From Streptomyces sp. BA2 (lineage in GTDB: Bacteria > Actinomycetota > Actinomycetes > Streptomycetales > Streptomycetaceae): 64,000 bases of DNA. The DNA lies in the NCBI RefSeq assembly GCF_009769735.1, contig NZ_WSRO01000002.1:6869001-6933000 (forward strand). Direction: 5' to 3'. A program made the position numbers and the translations under genes. Shown here one piece after another: positions 1 through 8,095 of this stretch. The notes under the pieces are model-generated. The model saw only the letters and a list, made by a program, of their open reading frames with translations. It was not told the origin of the DNA and searched no databases. How positions within the stretch are numbered: the first letter of the stretch is position 1; each line of letters begins with the position of its first letter.

Positions 1-551
1 GCGTCTGGCCCGCGCAGGTGCTCGGCACGTACTGCCTGGGCGGCACCCTCACCTCACGCCTGGACCGCGTCCTGCGCGAGGAGAAGGGATACACCTACGG
101 CGTACGGGCGTTCGCCCAGGTCCTGCGGTCCGCTCCGGACGGCAGCGGCGCCGCGATGCTCGCCATCAGCGGCTCCGTGGACACCGAGTCCACGGGTCTG
201 GCCCTCGACGACCTGTGGAAGGTCCTGCGCACCCTCGCGGCCGACGGCCTGACGGACGCCGAACGCGACGTGGCTGTCCAGAACCTGGTGGGTGTGGCCC
301 CGCTCAAGTACGAGATGGCGGCGTCCGTCGCGGCCACTCTCGCCGACCAGGTCGAGCAGCACCTACCGGACGACTTCCAGGCCCAGCTGTACCGCCAGTT
401 GGCCGCCACCGGCACCGTGGAGGCCACAGCCGCCGTGGTGAGCGCCTTCCCCGGGGACCGTCTCGTGACGGTGCTCGTCGGTGACGCCGCGCAGATCGAG
501 GAGCCCGTCAGGGCGCTCGGCATCGGTGAAGTGAGTGTGGTCACGGGGTGA
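1..551 (+). CDS. M16 (insulinase-family) peptidase, C-terminal part, 5'-truncated
   Basis: The reading frame is open from base 3 at the window edge, so the true start lies upstream. The visible ~182 residues match the C-terminal half of M16 zinc-peptidase subunits: LGGTLTSRL followed by LREEKGYTYGV is the conserved GG-x-SRL...LRE-x-GY-Y signature. The catalytic HxxEH motif is normally in the N-terminal half, or in a partner subunit, and is not visible. Actinobacterial genomes often carry two adjacent M16 genes; this would be the second, non-catalytic type, which helps form the closed substrate chamber. The gene ends just before a very strong inverted repeat. Family assignment is confident; subunit type and substrate are not. 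Confidence 0.85.
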   Translation, partial: VWPAQVLGTYCLGGTLTSRLDRVLREEKGYTYGVRAFAQVLRSAPDGSGAAMLAISGSVDTESTGLALDDLWKVLRTLAADGLTDAERDVAVQNLVGVAPLKYEMAASVAATLADQVEQHLPDDFQAQLYRQLAATGTVEATAAVVSAFPGDRLVTVLVGDAAQIEEPVRALGIGEVSVVTG

Positions 552-583
552 GCGCGGGGTGACTGCGGGCTGAGGGGCAGTCA

Positions 584-637
584 GGACATATCGGGACCCC
601 AGTGGCGAGAAAACGCCACTGGGGCCCTCATATGTCC
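584..637 (+). terminator. Long stem-loop terminator after the M16 gene
   Basis: CCCCAGTGGCG (597-607) pairs perfectly with CGCCACTGGGG (614-624) around an AGAAAA loop. Outer arms GGACATA (584-590) and TATGTCC (631-637) extend the hairpin to 54 nt with small internal bulges. There is no U-tract, which is usual for streptomycete terminators. Confidence 0.85.
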
Positions 638-774
638 GAATTGGTATGGAGGTTACGTGTCTGACCTGTGGCGTGCGCTACAAAAGCTCTGATCCGTTTG
701 TCGTTTGAAAGACGCCCCGCTTAGCGTCTGGTCCGGCTGTTCGTCATGCAGTACGCCGCACCCGCGGCACCGGA

Positions 775-925
775 CAGTCATCGCCGAGTCCCCGTACGGC
801 GCGAGCCAGGGGAGCCGGGGACCCACATGTCCCCTTGGGGTGAATCGGGAACCTCGCCGTGAGGTGAGGGACCCGTAGGAGACCTTCCTGCTCCGAACCC
901 GTCAGCTAACCCGGTAGGCGAGAAG
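775..925 (+). promoter_or_regulatory. c-di-AMP riboswitch (ydaO/yuaA type) in the M23 peptidase leader
   Basis: The leader carries the characteristic conserved blocks in order: CGCCGAGTCC (about 782-791), GAGCCAGGGGAGCCGGGGA (about 813-831), GGGGTGAATCGGG (837-849), CTGCTCCGAACCCGTCAG (about 889-905) and CTAACCCGGTAGGCGA (about 906-921). The terminal stem TCGCC (781-785) pairs with GGCGA (917-921). In the established family, c-di-AMP binding usually turns expression off, and in actinobacteria the switch often precedes resuscitation factors and cell-wall hydrolases. That fits the M23 gene 25 bases downstream. Outer boundaries are approximate. No obvious terminator lies between aptamer and start codon, so control could be by ribosome access or by a structure I cannot fold by eye. 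Confidence 0.9.
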
Positions 926-947
926 GAAGGAAAGGATCAGCCGCTTC

Positions 948-1748
948 ATGGCGTTCACCCGTGCCACCGGGAAGCACCGTCGCCCGAGCCGCCTCACGCG
1001 TACGACCGCGAACGTGGCGGGCGTCGCCGCCCTCACCACCACTGGTGTCATCGGAGGCCTGGCCGCTCCGGCGCTCGCCGCCGACGACGCGGCTCTTGAG
1101 CACACCGGCCTCACCCAGGCCATCTCCGTGGGCGACTCGCTCGCCCAGAGCATCGACGCGCAGGCCGCTGCCCAGCAGCAGGCCGCCGACGACGCCGCAG
1201 CCGCCAAGAAGGCCGAAGAGGCCGCCAAGAAGAAGGCCGCAGAGGCGAAGCGCAAGGCCGAGGCCGAGGCGAAGGCCAAGGCCAAGAAGGAGCGCGAGGC
1301 CAAGGAGCGTGCCGCTCGCGAGGCCGAGCGCAAGCGCCTCAACAGCTACGTATCGCCGATCACCGGCTCGTCCATCTCCACGGGCTACCAGACCGGCGGC
1401 GCCATGTGGTCCTCCGGCAGCCACACCGGCGTCGACTTCCACGCCGCGTCCGGCACCTCGGTCCACGCGGTCGGCTCCGGCACCGTCGTCGAGGCCGGCT
1501 GGGGCGGCGCCTACGGCAACAACGTGGTCATCAAGATGAACGACGGCACGTACACCCAGTACGGCCACATGTCGTCCCTCGGTGTCACGGTCGGCCAGGC
1601 GGTCACCCCGGGCCAGCAGATAGGCCTCTCCGGCTCCACCGGCAACTCCAGCGGCCCGCACCTCCACTTCGAGGCCCGCACCGGCGCGGACTACGGCACG
1701 GACATCGACCCGGTCGCCTACCTCCGCTCGCACGGCGTCAACGTCTGA
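948..1748 (+). CDS. Secreted M23 (LytM-type) metallopeptidase with coiled-coil
   Basis: 266 aa. A signal sequence with a basic N-terminus and a hydrophobic stretch (about residues 25-43, ending ALAADD) predicts export. Residues ~65-125 are an Ala/Lys/Glu-rich coiled-coil. Residues ~140-262 form an M23 domain: HTGVDFH supplies the first metal His and Asp, and HLHFE supplies the catalytic and metal histidines. Such enzymes cut glycyl/peptide cross-bridges in peptidoglycan; the coiled-coil resembles other growth-related LytM proteins. GAAGGAAAGG is a good ribosome site ahead of the ATG. Control by the c-di-AMP riboswitch links the enzyme to turgor and osmotic state. An intrinsic terminator follows. 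Confidence 0.93.
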   Translation: MAFTRATGKHRRPSRLTRTTANVAGVAALTTTGVIGGLAAPALAADDAALEHTGLTQAISVGDSLAQSIDAQAAAQQQAADDAAAAKKAEEAAKKKAAEAKRKAEAEAKAKAKKEREAKERAAREAERKRLNSYVSPITGSSISTGYQTGGAMWSSGSHTGVDFHAASGTSVHAVGSGTVVEAGWGGAYGNNVVIKMNDGTYTQYGHMSSLGVTVGQAVTPGQQIGLSGSTGNSSGPHLHFEARTGADYGTDIDPVAYLRSHGVNV

Positions 1749-1792
1749 TCCACGCCGATCCAGGCGGTCGCGCGAAGCGCACCTGATTCAAC

Positions 1793-1825
1793 GAAAGCCC
1801 CGGCTCGTCGAGAGCCGGGGCTTTC
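1793..1825 (+). terminator. Intrinsic terminator after the M23 gene
   Basis: GAAAGCCCCGGCT (1793-1805) pairs perfectly with AGCCGGGGCTTTC (1813-1825) around a 7-nt loop, 45 bases after the stop codon. Confidence 0.88.
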
Positions 1826-1961
1826 GCCGTTCTCGTATCTCCTTTGGCCAAAAGTATCCCTGGATTTCGGCCGACCGTCGGAAATTCAGCCGTTCTGCAA
1901 TAGAGTCGCTGAACAGGCGTCGATCGACCGCGTTTCGCGGGGATTAAGGCGGAGGTCAGGC

Positions 1962-2648
1962 ATGCGCATTCCCGCGCACTCGGTATGCACGGCCATCCGG
2001 GACGACATCGTCTCCGGTGTCTACGAACGGGGTGGCCGGCTCACCGAGGAACTACTGGCGCGCCGCTATGGGGTCTCCCGCGTCCCCGTGCGCGAGGCCC
2101 TGCGCACCCTGGAGGCCGAGGGGTTCGTCGTCACGCGCAGGCACGCGGGCGCGTGCGTCGCGGAGCCCACCGAGCAGGAGGCGGCCGACCTCCTGGAGAT
2201 ACGCGCGCTCCTGGAGCCGCTGGGCGCGGCCCGCGCCGCACAGCGTCGCACGGAGGCGCACCTGAAGGTCCTGCGCGGCCTCGTCAGGCTCGGCCAGGAG
2301 CGGTCGAGGCGCGGTCGGAGTGAGGATCTGCGCTCCCTGGGCGGCTGGTTCCACGAGACGCTCGCCCAGGCATCCGGCAGCCAGGGCCTCACGGCACTGC
2401 TCACCCAGCTCCGGCACAAGATCGCCTGGATGTACGTGGTCGAGACGTCGGCCGCCCCCGCCGAGGCCTGGGCCGAGCACGCCGCGATCGTCGACGCGGT
2501 CGCCCGCGGGGACGCGGAGCGGGCCAGGTCGCTCACCGCCGCGCACACGGAGCGGACGACGGCCGCGCACCGGCTGCGCCTCGGGCGCAATCTCCCGGGT
2601 GTGAGGGGTTCGCAACATTCCGTAAACACTGCGGGTCTGCGCCTTTAA
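1962..2648 (+). CDS. GntR-family transcriptional regulator, FCD type
   Basis: 228 aa, ATG start with GGCGGAGGTC upstream. The N-terminal winged helix (residues ~5-70) has the GntR pattern: GGRLTEELLARRYGVS then VPVREALRTLEAEGFV. Residues ~85-215 form an alpha-helical FCD effector-binding domain; the His/Asp-rich pattern (WFHETL, EHAAIVDAV, AAHTERT) fits a metal-containing FCD pocket that binds small organic acids. No catabolic operon adjoins it, so the ligand cannot be inferred. It stands alone between two terminators. The family call is firm; the regulon is unknown. Confidence 0.9.
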   Translation: MRIPAHSVCTAIRDDIVSGVYERGGRLTEELLARRYGVSRVPVREALRTLEAEGFVVTRRHAGACVAEPTEQEAADLLEIRALLEPLGAARAAQRRTEAHLKVLRGLVRLGQERSRRGRSEDLRSLGGWFHETLAQASGSQGLTALLTQLRHKIAWMYVVETSAAPAEAWAEHAAIVDAVARGDAERARSLTAAHTERTTAAHRLRLGRNLPGVRGSQHSVNTAGLRL

Positions 2649-2755
2649 CAGAGGCGCCGTATACAAAGAAGTGCTATTCGGCGGGGCATTATTTCTGCTG
2701 CCCGAATTCAATGCGGGATGCTCGGTAAACGGGGCGGCGGCAGAAGCAGTAAAAA

Positions 2756-2796
2756 CGCTGAAGGGCCCGCCCCTATTTCGGGCGGGCCCTTCAGCG
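2756..2796. terminator. Bidirectional terminator between gntR-like gene and ptsH
   Basis: A perfect 17-bp inverted repeat (2756-2772 with 2780-2796), core AAGGGCCCGCCC, has a 7-nt loop. It is preceded by five A residues and sits between two convergent genes, so it can serve both. Confidence 0.9.
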
Positions 2797-2814
2797 TATG
2801 AGTACCAGTCTTTA

Positions 2815-3096
2815 CTAGACGGTCTCGGGGAGTTCCTCGAGGCCGTCCGCGACCAGCTTCGCCAGACGGTCGAGAGCGGCGTCCGCGCCCTCGGCGTCGG
2901 AGGCGAGGGTGATCTCCTCGCCGCCCTGCGCGCCCAGACCGAGCACCGCGAGCATGGAGGCGGCGTTCACGGGGTTGCCGTCAGCCTTGGCGATCGTCAC
3001 GGGGACGCCCGCGGCGGTGGCCGCGCGGACGAAGATGGAGGCGGGTCGGGCGTGAAGGCCCTCGGCCCAGCCGACGTTGACGCGGCGCTCAGCCAT
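2815..3096 (-). CDS. ptsH: HPr phosphocarrier protein of the PTS
   Basis: 93 aa. HPr carries phosphate from enzyme I to sugar-specific enzyme II components in the cytoplasm. GLHARPAS places the phosphorylated His at residue 15, the canonical position, and NAASMLAVLGLGA matches the regulatory-serine helix. An in-frame start 9 codons upstream exists, but the ATG at 3096 follows GGAAGGG at good spacing and gives the family-standard N-terminus. The gene is monocistronic. The divergent neighbour is the GNAT/acyl-CoA synthetase fusion; from memory this HPr-acetyltransferase pairing is conserved in streptomycetes. Confidence 0.95.
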   Translation of the reverse strand: MAERRVNVGWAEGLHARPASIFVRAATAAGVPVTIAKADGNPVNAASMLAVLGLGAQGGEEITLASDAEGADAALDRLAKLVADGLEELPETV

Positions 3097-3221
3097 GTGT
3101 TGCTGCCCTTCCAGGTGTCTCACACTTGTCTAGACCAGTGTCTCATGCCGTCACGGGTGCTCTGCCGACGACTCCTAGCGTGCCCCGGCCAAGGCGCCCC
3201 CGCGACCCGTACCCTGGGCCC

Positions 3222-6188
3222 ATGCAGACCCCGTCGGACCGGCACGCATACCCCTCCCACTGGGAAGCCGATGTCGTCCTGCGTGACGGAGGCACCGCCC
3301 GGATCAGGCCGATCACGGCCGAGGACGCGGAGCGCCTGGTCAGCTTCTACGAACAGGTCTCCGACGAGTCGAAGTACTACCGCTTCTTCGCGCCCTACCC
3401 CCGCCTGTCCGCCAAGGACGTGCACCGCTTCACGCACCACGACCAGGTGGACCGGGTGGGTCTCGCGGCCACCGTGGGCGGCGAGTTCATCGCCACCGTG
3501 CGCTTCGACCGCATCGACGAGCGCGGCATGTCCGCCAGCGCGCCCGCCGACGAGGCCGAGGTCGCCTTCCTCGTGCAGGACGCCCACCAGGGCAGGGGTG
3601 TCGCCTCCACGCTCCTCGAACACATCGCCGCCGTCGCCAGGGAGCGCGGCATCCGCCGCTTCGCCGCCGAGGTGCTGCCCGCCAACACCAAGATGATCAA
3701 GGTCTTCACGGACGCGGGCTACCAGCAGAAGCGCAGCTTCGAGGACGGCGTCGTACGTCTCGAATTCGATCTGGAGCCGACGGACCGCTCCCTTGCCGTG
3801 CAGCGCGCCCGTGAGCAGCGGGCCGAGGCGCGGTCGGTGCAGCGGCTGCTCACGCCGAAGTCGGTCGCCGTGATCGGCGTCGGGCGCACGCCGGGCGGCG
3901 TGGGGCGCAGCGTGCTCCGCAACCTGCGCGAGGCGGGCTTCACGGGGCGGCTGTACGCGGTGAACAGCGCCTTCGACTTCGAGGAGGGGGAGGAGGCCGA
4001 GGTCGACGGTGTGCCCGCGTACCGCTCCGTGCGGGACATCGACGAGACCGTCGAGCTCGCCGTCGTCACCGTGCCCGCCGAGCGGGTGCCGCAGGCCGTC
4101 GCCGAGTGCGGTGAGCGCGGGGTGCTCGGGCTCGTCGTGATCTCCGCCGGGTACGCGGAGAGCGGTCCCGAAGGGCGGGAGAGGCAGCGCGAACTGGTGC
4201 GCCAGGCGCGGTCGTACGGCACGCGCATCCTCGGCCCGAACGCCTTCGGCGTCATCAACACGTCGCCCGAGGTGCGGCTCAACGCGTCGCTCGCCCCGCA
4301 TCCTCCCGAGCGCGGCAGGATCGGCCTCTTCACCCAGTCCGGTGCGATCGGCATCGCGCTCCTTTCCGGTCTGCACCGGCGTGGTGCGGGCCTCTCGACC
4401 TTCGTGAGCGCGGGCAACCGCGCGGATGTGTCCGGCAACGACGTCCTCCAGTACTGGTACGAGGACCCGGACACCGACGTCGCCCTGATGTACCTCGAAT
4501 CCATCGGCAACCCGCGCAAGTTCACCCGGCTCGCCCGGCGCGCGGCGACGGCGAAGCCGCTGGTCGTGGTGCAGGGGGCGCGGCACAGCGGGATCGCGCC
4601 CACGGGGCACGCGGTGCAGGCCACGCGGCTTCCGCATGCCACGGTGTCGGCGCTGCTGCGCCAGGCGGGGGTCATCCGGGTCGACACCGTCACGGAGATG
4701 GTGGACGCGGGGCTGCTGCTCGCGGGGCAGCCGTTGCCGGCGGGGCCGCGGGTGGCCATTCTCGGCAACTCCGAGTCGCTCGGGCTTCTCACGTACGACG
4801 CGTGCGTCGCCGATGGGCTTCGGCCGATGCCGCCGGTGGATCTGACCACCGGGGCCACCCCGGACGACTTCCGGGTCGCGCTCGCCGATGCGTTGTCGGA
4901 CGACGCCTGCGATGCCGTGATCGTCACCGCGATCCCCTGGGTGGGGGAGGACGGGGCCACGGGGTCTCCTGAGGGTGAGGAGCTGGCCACTGCGTTGCGG
5001 GCTGCGGCTGCCGGGTGCCCCGCGAAGCCGGTGGCTGTGGTGCACGTGGAACTCGGCGGGCTCGCCGAAGCGTTGGCTGCCGCGACGCGCACTCGCCCTG
5101 ACGCTGCTGTAACTGTGCCCGGCGGTGAGGGCTGTGCCCACCCTTCCCCAAGCTCTCAACTCCGTTCGAGCAGGGGAGACCCCAATCGCCCTGCGGGACG
5201 CCTGCCCACAGCGGCGGCGGCCACGGAGGGTGGGCCCGCAGCGGGGGCGCCCGCGGCGGCGGCAGCAACGACGGCAGGGACCGCGGAGCCCCAAGGCCGC
5301 CCCAGCCCGGCGCAGCCGCACCGTATCCCCGCCTACCCCGCCGCCGAGCGCGCCGTCCGGGCCCTCGCCGAAGCCGTGAAGTACGCGCAATGGCGGCGTG
5401 AGGCCAAGGAACCCGGCAAGGTCCACGAGTACGAGGACATCGACGAGAGCGGTGCCGCCCGGCGGATCGACGAGCTGCTCGCCGCGCAGGACGACCCCCG
5501 CGGCGCCACGCTCGCCCAGGACGACGCCCGCGAGCTGCTCGGGCGGTACGGCATCGACGTACGGGACGCCCTGCCCGCGCCCGACCCGGACGTGGCCGTG
5601 GCGGCAGCCCGCGCGCTCGGCTACCCCGTGGCCCTCAAGACCACGGCCCCGCACCTGCGCCACCGTGCCGACCTGGGCGGCGTGCGGCTCGACCTGGCGG
5701 ACGAGGAACAACTGCGCCGCGCCTACGCCGAATTGACCGACGCCTTCGGCAAGCCTGCCGAGCTGCGGCCCGTCGTGCAGGCGATGGCGCCCCGCGGCGT
5801 CGACACCGTCGTCCGCGCGGTCATCGACCCGGCGGCCGGAGCGGTGCTCTCGTTCGGGCTCGCCGGCGCCGCGTCCGAGCTGCTCGGCGACACCGGGCAC
5901 CGGCTCATCCCGGTGACCGAGCGTGACGCGGGTTCCCTGGTCAGGTCCATCCGGACCGCCCCGCTCCTCTTCGGCTGGCGCGGCTCGGCGCCGGTCGACA
6001 CCCCGGCCCTGGAGGAGCTGCTCCAGCGGGTCTCGCGCCTCGTGGACGATCACCCCGAGGTGGTCGCCGTGTCCCTGGAGCCCGTGGTCGTCGCCCAGCG
6101 GGGCCTCTCCGTGCTCGGCGCCTCCGTGCGGCTCGCGCCCCCGCCCGTCCGCAACGACCTCGGTCCGCGCGCCCTGCCCGGGTACTGA
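3222..6188 (+). CDS. GNAT acetyltransferase / ADP-forming acyl-CoA synthetase fusion (Pat-like protein acetyltransferase)
   Basis: 988 aa. Residues ~25-185 are a GNAT domain (acetyl-CoA loop in FLVQDAHQGRGVASTLLEHI). Then come a CoA-binding Rossmann domain (~205-330, VIGVGRTPGGVG), a succinyl-CoA-ligase-like domain (~340-625, GLFTQSGAIGIALL) and an ATP-grasp domain (~765-985). This is the architecture of Pat/PatA lysine acetyltransferases that control enzymes such as acetyl-CoA synthetase. The ATG at 3222 was chosen over an upstream in-frame start because it begins the conserved N-terminus. Oddity: residues ~630-705 are an Ala/Gly/Pro-rich insert between domains, encoded by what looks like a dispersed repeat. 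The ligase half may be degenerate and act as a sensor, as in homologues; I cannot settle that here. Confidence 0.9.
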   Translation: MQTPSDRHAYPSHWEADVVLRDGGTARIRPITAEDAERLVSFYEQVSDESKYYRFFAPYPRLSAKDVHRFTHHDQVDRVGLAATVGGEFIATVRFDRIDERGMSASAPADEAEVAFLVQDAHQGRGVASTLLEHIAAVARERGIRRFAAEVLPANTKMIKVFTDAGYQQKRSFEDGVVRLEFDLEPTDRSLAVQRAREQRAEARSVQRLLTPKSVAVIGVGRTPGGVGRSVLRNLREAGFTGRLYAVNSAFDFEEGEEAEVDGVPAYRSVRDIDETVELAVVTVPAERVPQAVAECGERGVLGLVVISAGYAESGPEGRERQRELVRQARSYGTRILGPNAFGVINTSPEVRLNASLAPHPPERGRIGLFTQSGAIGIALLSGLHRRGAGLSTFVSAGNRADVSGNDVLQYWYEDPDTDVALMYLESIGNPRKFTRLARRAATAKPLVVVQGARHSGIAPTGHAVQATRLPHATVSALLRQAGVIRVDTVTEMVDAGLLLAGQPLPAGPRVAILGNSESLGLLTYDACVADGLRPMPPVDLTTGATPDDFRVALADALSDDACDAVIVTAIPWVGEDGATGSPEGEELATALRAAAAGCPAKPVAVVHVELGGLAEALAAATRTRPDAAVTVPGGEGCAHPSPSSQLRSSRGDPNRPAGRLPTAAAATEGGPAAGAPAAAAATTAGTAEPQGRPSPAQPHRIPAYPAAERAVRALAEAVKYAQWRREAKEPGKVHEYEDIDESGAARRIDELLAAQDDPRGATLAQDDARELLGRYGIDVRDALPAPDPDVAVAAARALGYPVALKTTAPHLRHRADLGGVRLDLADEEQLRRAYAELTDAFGKPAELRPVVQAMAPRGVDTVVRAVIDPAAGAVLSFGLAGAASELLGDTGHRLIPVTERDAGSLVRSIRTAPLLFGWRGSAPVDTPALEELLQRVSRLVDDHPEVVAVSLEPVVVAQRGLSVLGASVRLAPPPVRNDLGPRALPGY
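5133..5235. repeat. Dispersed Streptomyces-type inverted-repeat element inside a coding sequence
   Basis: The core hairpin at 5145-5177 has arms TCCCC/GGGGA and GCTC/GAGC around TCAACTCCGTTC. Outer arms GCCCACCC (5136-5143) and GGGTGGGC (5228-5235) enclose it. The motif (TCCCCAAGCTC...CGAGCAGGGGAGACCCC) resembles a short repeat I recognise from intergenic and in-gene sites in many Streptomyces genomes. Here it is read through in frame and forms part of the linker of the acetyltransferase fusion. Confidence 0.65.
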
Positions 6189-6239
6189 GGCGGCCAGTGG
6201 GGCACCGTGCGCCCTCCGCCGGGTCGTAGGATGGGCGGC

Positions 6240-6827
6240 ATGGCAAAGACCGGTACGACGACCCAGGGGCTGCGCGCGGCGATCGAGCGCAGTGGCTACT
6301 ACCCGGCCCTCGTGGCCGAGGCGGTGGAGGCCGCGATCGGCGGCGAGGCCATCGGGTCGTACCTGGTCCACCAGGAGACCACGTTCGACGCGAACGAAGT
6401 GCGCCGGCACGTGACGGTGCTCGTCCTGACCGGGACCCGCTTCATCGTCAGCCACACCGACGAGCAGGCGGCGGACAGCACATCCCCGACGCCGTACGCG
6501 ACGACCTCCACGGAGTCCGTGAAGATCGGCCGGATCTCATCCGTCGTCGTCAGCCGCGTCGTCGCCAACCCCGAGAAGTACGTCCCGGGCTCGCTGCCCC
6601 GCGAGGTCGTCCTGACCATCGGCTGGGGCGCCGTGTCGCGCATCGACCTGGAGCCCGCCGCCTGCGGCGACCCCAACTGCGAAGCGGACCACGGCTACAC
6701 CGGCAGCTCCACCGCCGACGACCTCAGCCTCCGGGTCAGCGAGGCGGGCGACGGCCCCGACGCCGTGCGCCAGACCCTGGCCTTCGCGCAGGCGCTGTCC
6801 GAGGCGACCGCGGACACCGCGCGCTGA
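6240..6827 (+). CDS. DUF5998-type conserved actinobacterial protein
   Basis: 195 aa, soluble, no signal or membrane segment. It contains a beta-rich core (about residues 35-140: VTVLVLTGTRFIVSHTD, IGRISSVVVSRVV, VLTIGWG) and a short Cys pair in AACGDPNCEADHGY that could bind metal. I recognise the protein as the conserved partner always found before the phosphodiesterase gene in streptomycetes; no activity is known to me. The ATG at 6240 is used; another in-frame ATG lies 9 bases upstream (6231). The stop overlaps the next start by one base (TGATG), so the two genes are translationally coupled. Confidence 0.8.
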   Translation: MAKTGTTTQGLRAAIERSGYYPALVAEAVEAAIGGEAIGSYLVHQETTFDANEVRRHVTVLVLTGTRFIVSHTDEQAADSTSPTPYATTSTESVKIGRISSVVVSRVVANPEKYVPGSLPREVVLTIGWGAVSRIDLEPAACGDPNCEADHGYTGSSTADDLSLRVSEAGDGPDAVRQTLAFAQALSEATADTAR

Positions 6828-8020
6828 TGTCCCTGCCCGCCTGGGACGACGTACAGCCGCTCGCCCTCGAATCCGCACCCCTGCCCGAGTACGGTGCGGG
6901 CTCGCTCGCCGACCTGCTGCCCACGCTCGTCTCCCACCAGGGCGTCGACGGCTTCGCGCCCGTCATCCCGGAACTCGCCCCGGCCGACCGGAACTGCGTC
7001 TTCCTGATCGACGGCCTCGGCTGGGAGCAGCTCCGCGCCCACCCGGACGAGGCGCCCTTCCTGACCTCGCTCATCAGTTCCTCACGTGGCGGTACGGGAC
7101 GTCCGATCACGGCGGGCTTCCCCGCCACCACCGCGACCTCCCTCGCCTCGGTCGGCACGGGCCTGCCGCCCGCCTCGCACGGCCTGCCGGGCTACACCGT
7201 GCGCAACCCCGCCACCGGCGAGCTGATGAACCAGCTCCGCTGGAACCCGTGGACCGACCCGCGCAAGTGGCAGCCGTACCCCACCGTCTTCCAGCAGGCC
7301 CACGCGGCGGGCGTGCACACCGCCCAGGTGTCCTCCCCGACGTTCGAGAACACCCCGCTCACCAAGATCGCGCTGAGCGGCGGCAGCTTCCGCGGCCGGC
7401 TCTCCGGCGAGGAGCGCATGGACCTCGCGGCCGAGCAACTGGGCGCGGGCGAGCGTTCGCTGGTCTACACGTACTACGCGGAGGTCGACGGCAAGGGCCA
7501 CCGCTTCGGCGTCGACTCCGACGCCTGGCGCGGCCAGCTCATGTACGTCGACCGGCTTGCCCAGCGTCTGGCCGAGCAGCTCCCGCCGCGCAGCGCCCTG
7601 TACGTCACCGCCGACCACGGCATGCTCGACATCCCCTTCGACGAGCAGTCCCGCATCGACTTCGACGAGGACTGGGAGCTGCGCGCCGGCGTCACCCTCC
7701 TCGGTGGCGAGGGCCGCGCCCGCCATGTGTACGCGGTGCCGGGCGCGGAGAACGACGTCCTGACCGTCTGGCGCGAGGTGCTCGGCGAGCAGTTCTGGGT
7801 GGCGAGCCGGGACGAGGCGATCGCGGCGGGCTGGTTCGGCCCGCCCGGTGCCGTCGAGGAGCGGGTGTACGGACGCATCGGCGACGTCGTCGCGGCGGCC
7901 CACGACGACGTGGCGATCATCGCCACCGAGAGGGAGCCGAAGGAGTCGGCACTGGTCGGCATGCACGGTTCGATGACCGCCGTCGAGCAGCTCGTACCGC
8001 TCCTCGAAGTACGCTCCTGA
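6827..8020 (+). CDS. Alkaline-phosphatase-superfamily phosphodiesterase / nucleotide pyrophosphatase-like protein
   Basis: 397 aa. The fold is recognisable from metal-site motifs: FLIDGLGWEQL (first Asp), GFPATTATSLASVGTG (catalytic Thr region), YAEVDGKGHRFG (Asp/His) and YVTADHGMLD (Asp-His), followed by GMHGSMT (final His). This matches the type I phosphodiesterase/nucleotide pyrophosphatase family, which uses two zinc ions to hydrolyse phosphodiesters. No signal peptide is seen, so it is probably cytoplasmic. It starts within the stop of the preceding DUF5998 gene and is followed by thymidine kinase, suggesting a nucleotide-related operon. The substrate is unknown. Confidence 0.88.
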   Translation: MSLPAWDDVQPLALESAPLPEYGAGSLADLLPTLVSHQGVDGFAPVIPELAPADRNCVFLIDGLGWEQLRAHPDEAPFLTSLISSSRGGTGRPITAGFPATTATSLASVGTGLPPASHGLPGYTVRNPATGELMNQLRWNPWTDPRKWQPYPTVFQQAHAAGVHTAQVSSPTFENTPLTKIALSGGSFRGRLSGEERMDLAAEQLGAGERSLVYTYYAEVDGKGHRFGVDSDAWRGQLMYVDRLAQRLAEQLPPRSALYVTADHGMLDIPFDEQSRIDFDEDWELRAGVTLLGGEGRARHVYAVPGAENDVLTVWREVLGEQFWVASRDEAIAAGWFGPPGAVEERVYGRIGDVVAAAHDDVAIIATEREPKESALVGMHGSMTAVEQLVPLLEVRS

Positions 8021-8028
8021 GCAGACCG

Positions 8029-8061
8029 CTGACCCGTACCTGACCCGTACCTGACCCGTAC
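8029..8061 (+). repeat. Three tandem copies of an 11-bp unit
   Basis: CTGACCCGTAC is repeated exactly three times head to tail between the phosphodiesterase stop and the tdk start. A partial copy, likely slippage-derived; no function is evident. Confidence 0.8.
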
Positions 8062-8095
8062 TGCCCCCGCACGTCCCGAAAGGCTTCAACTCCCC

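Noticed and set aside
3120..6455. An 1111-codon open frame antisense to the acetyltransferase fusion
   Set aside because: It is a shadow of the real gene's codon bias: low-complexity His/Arg/Gly-rich, no domain, no start signal.
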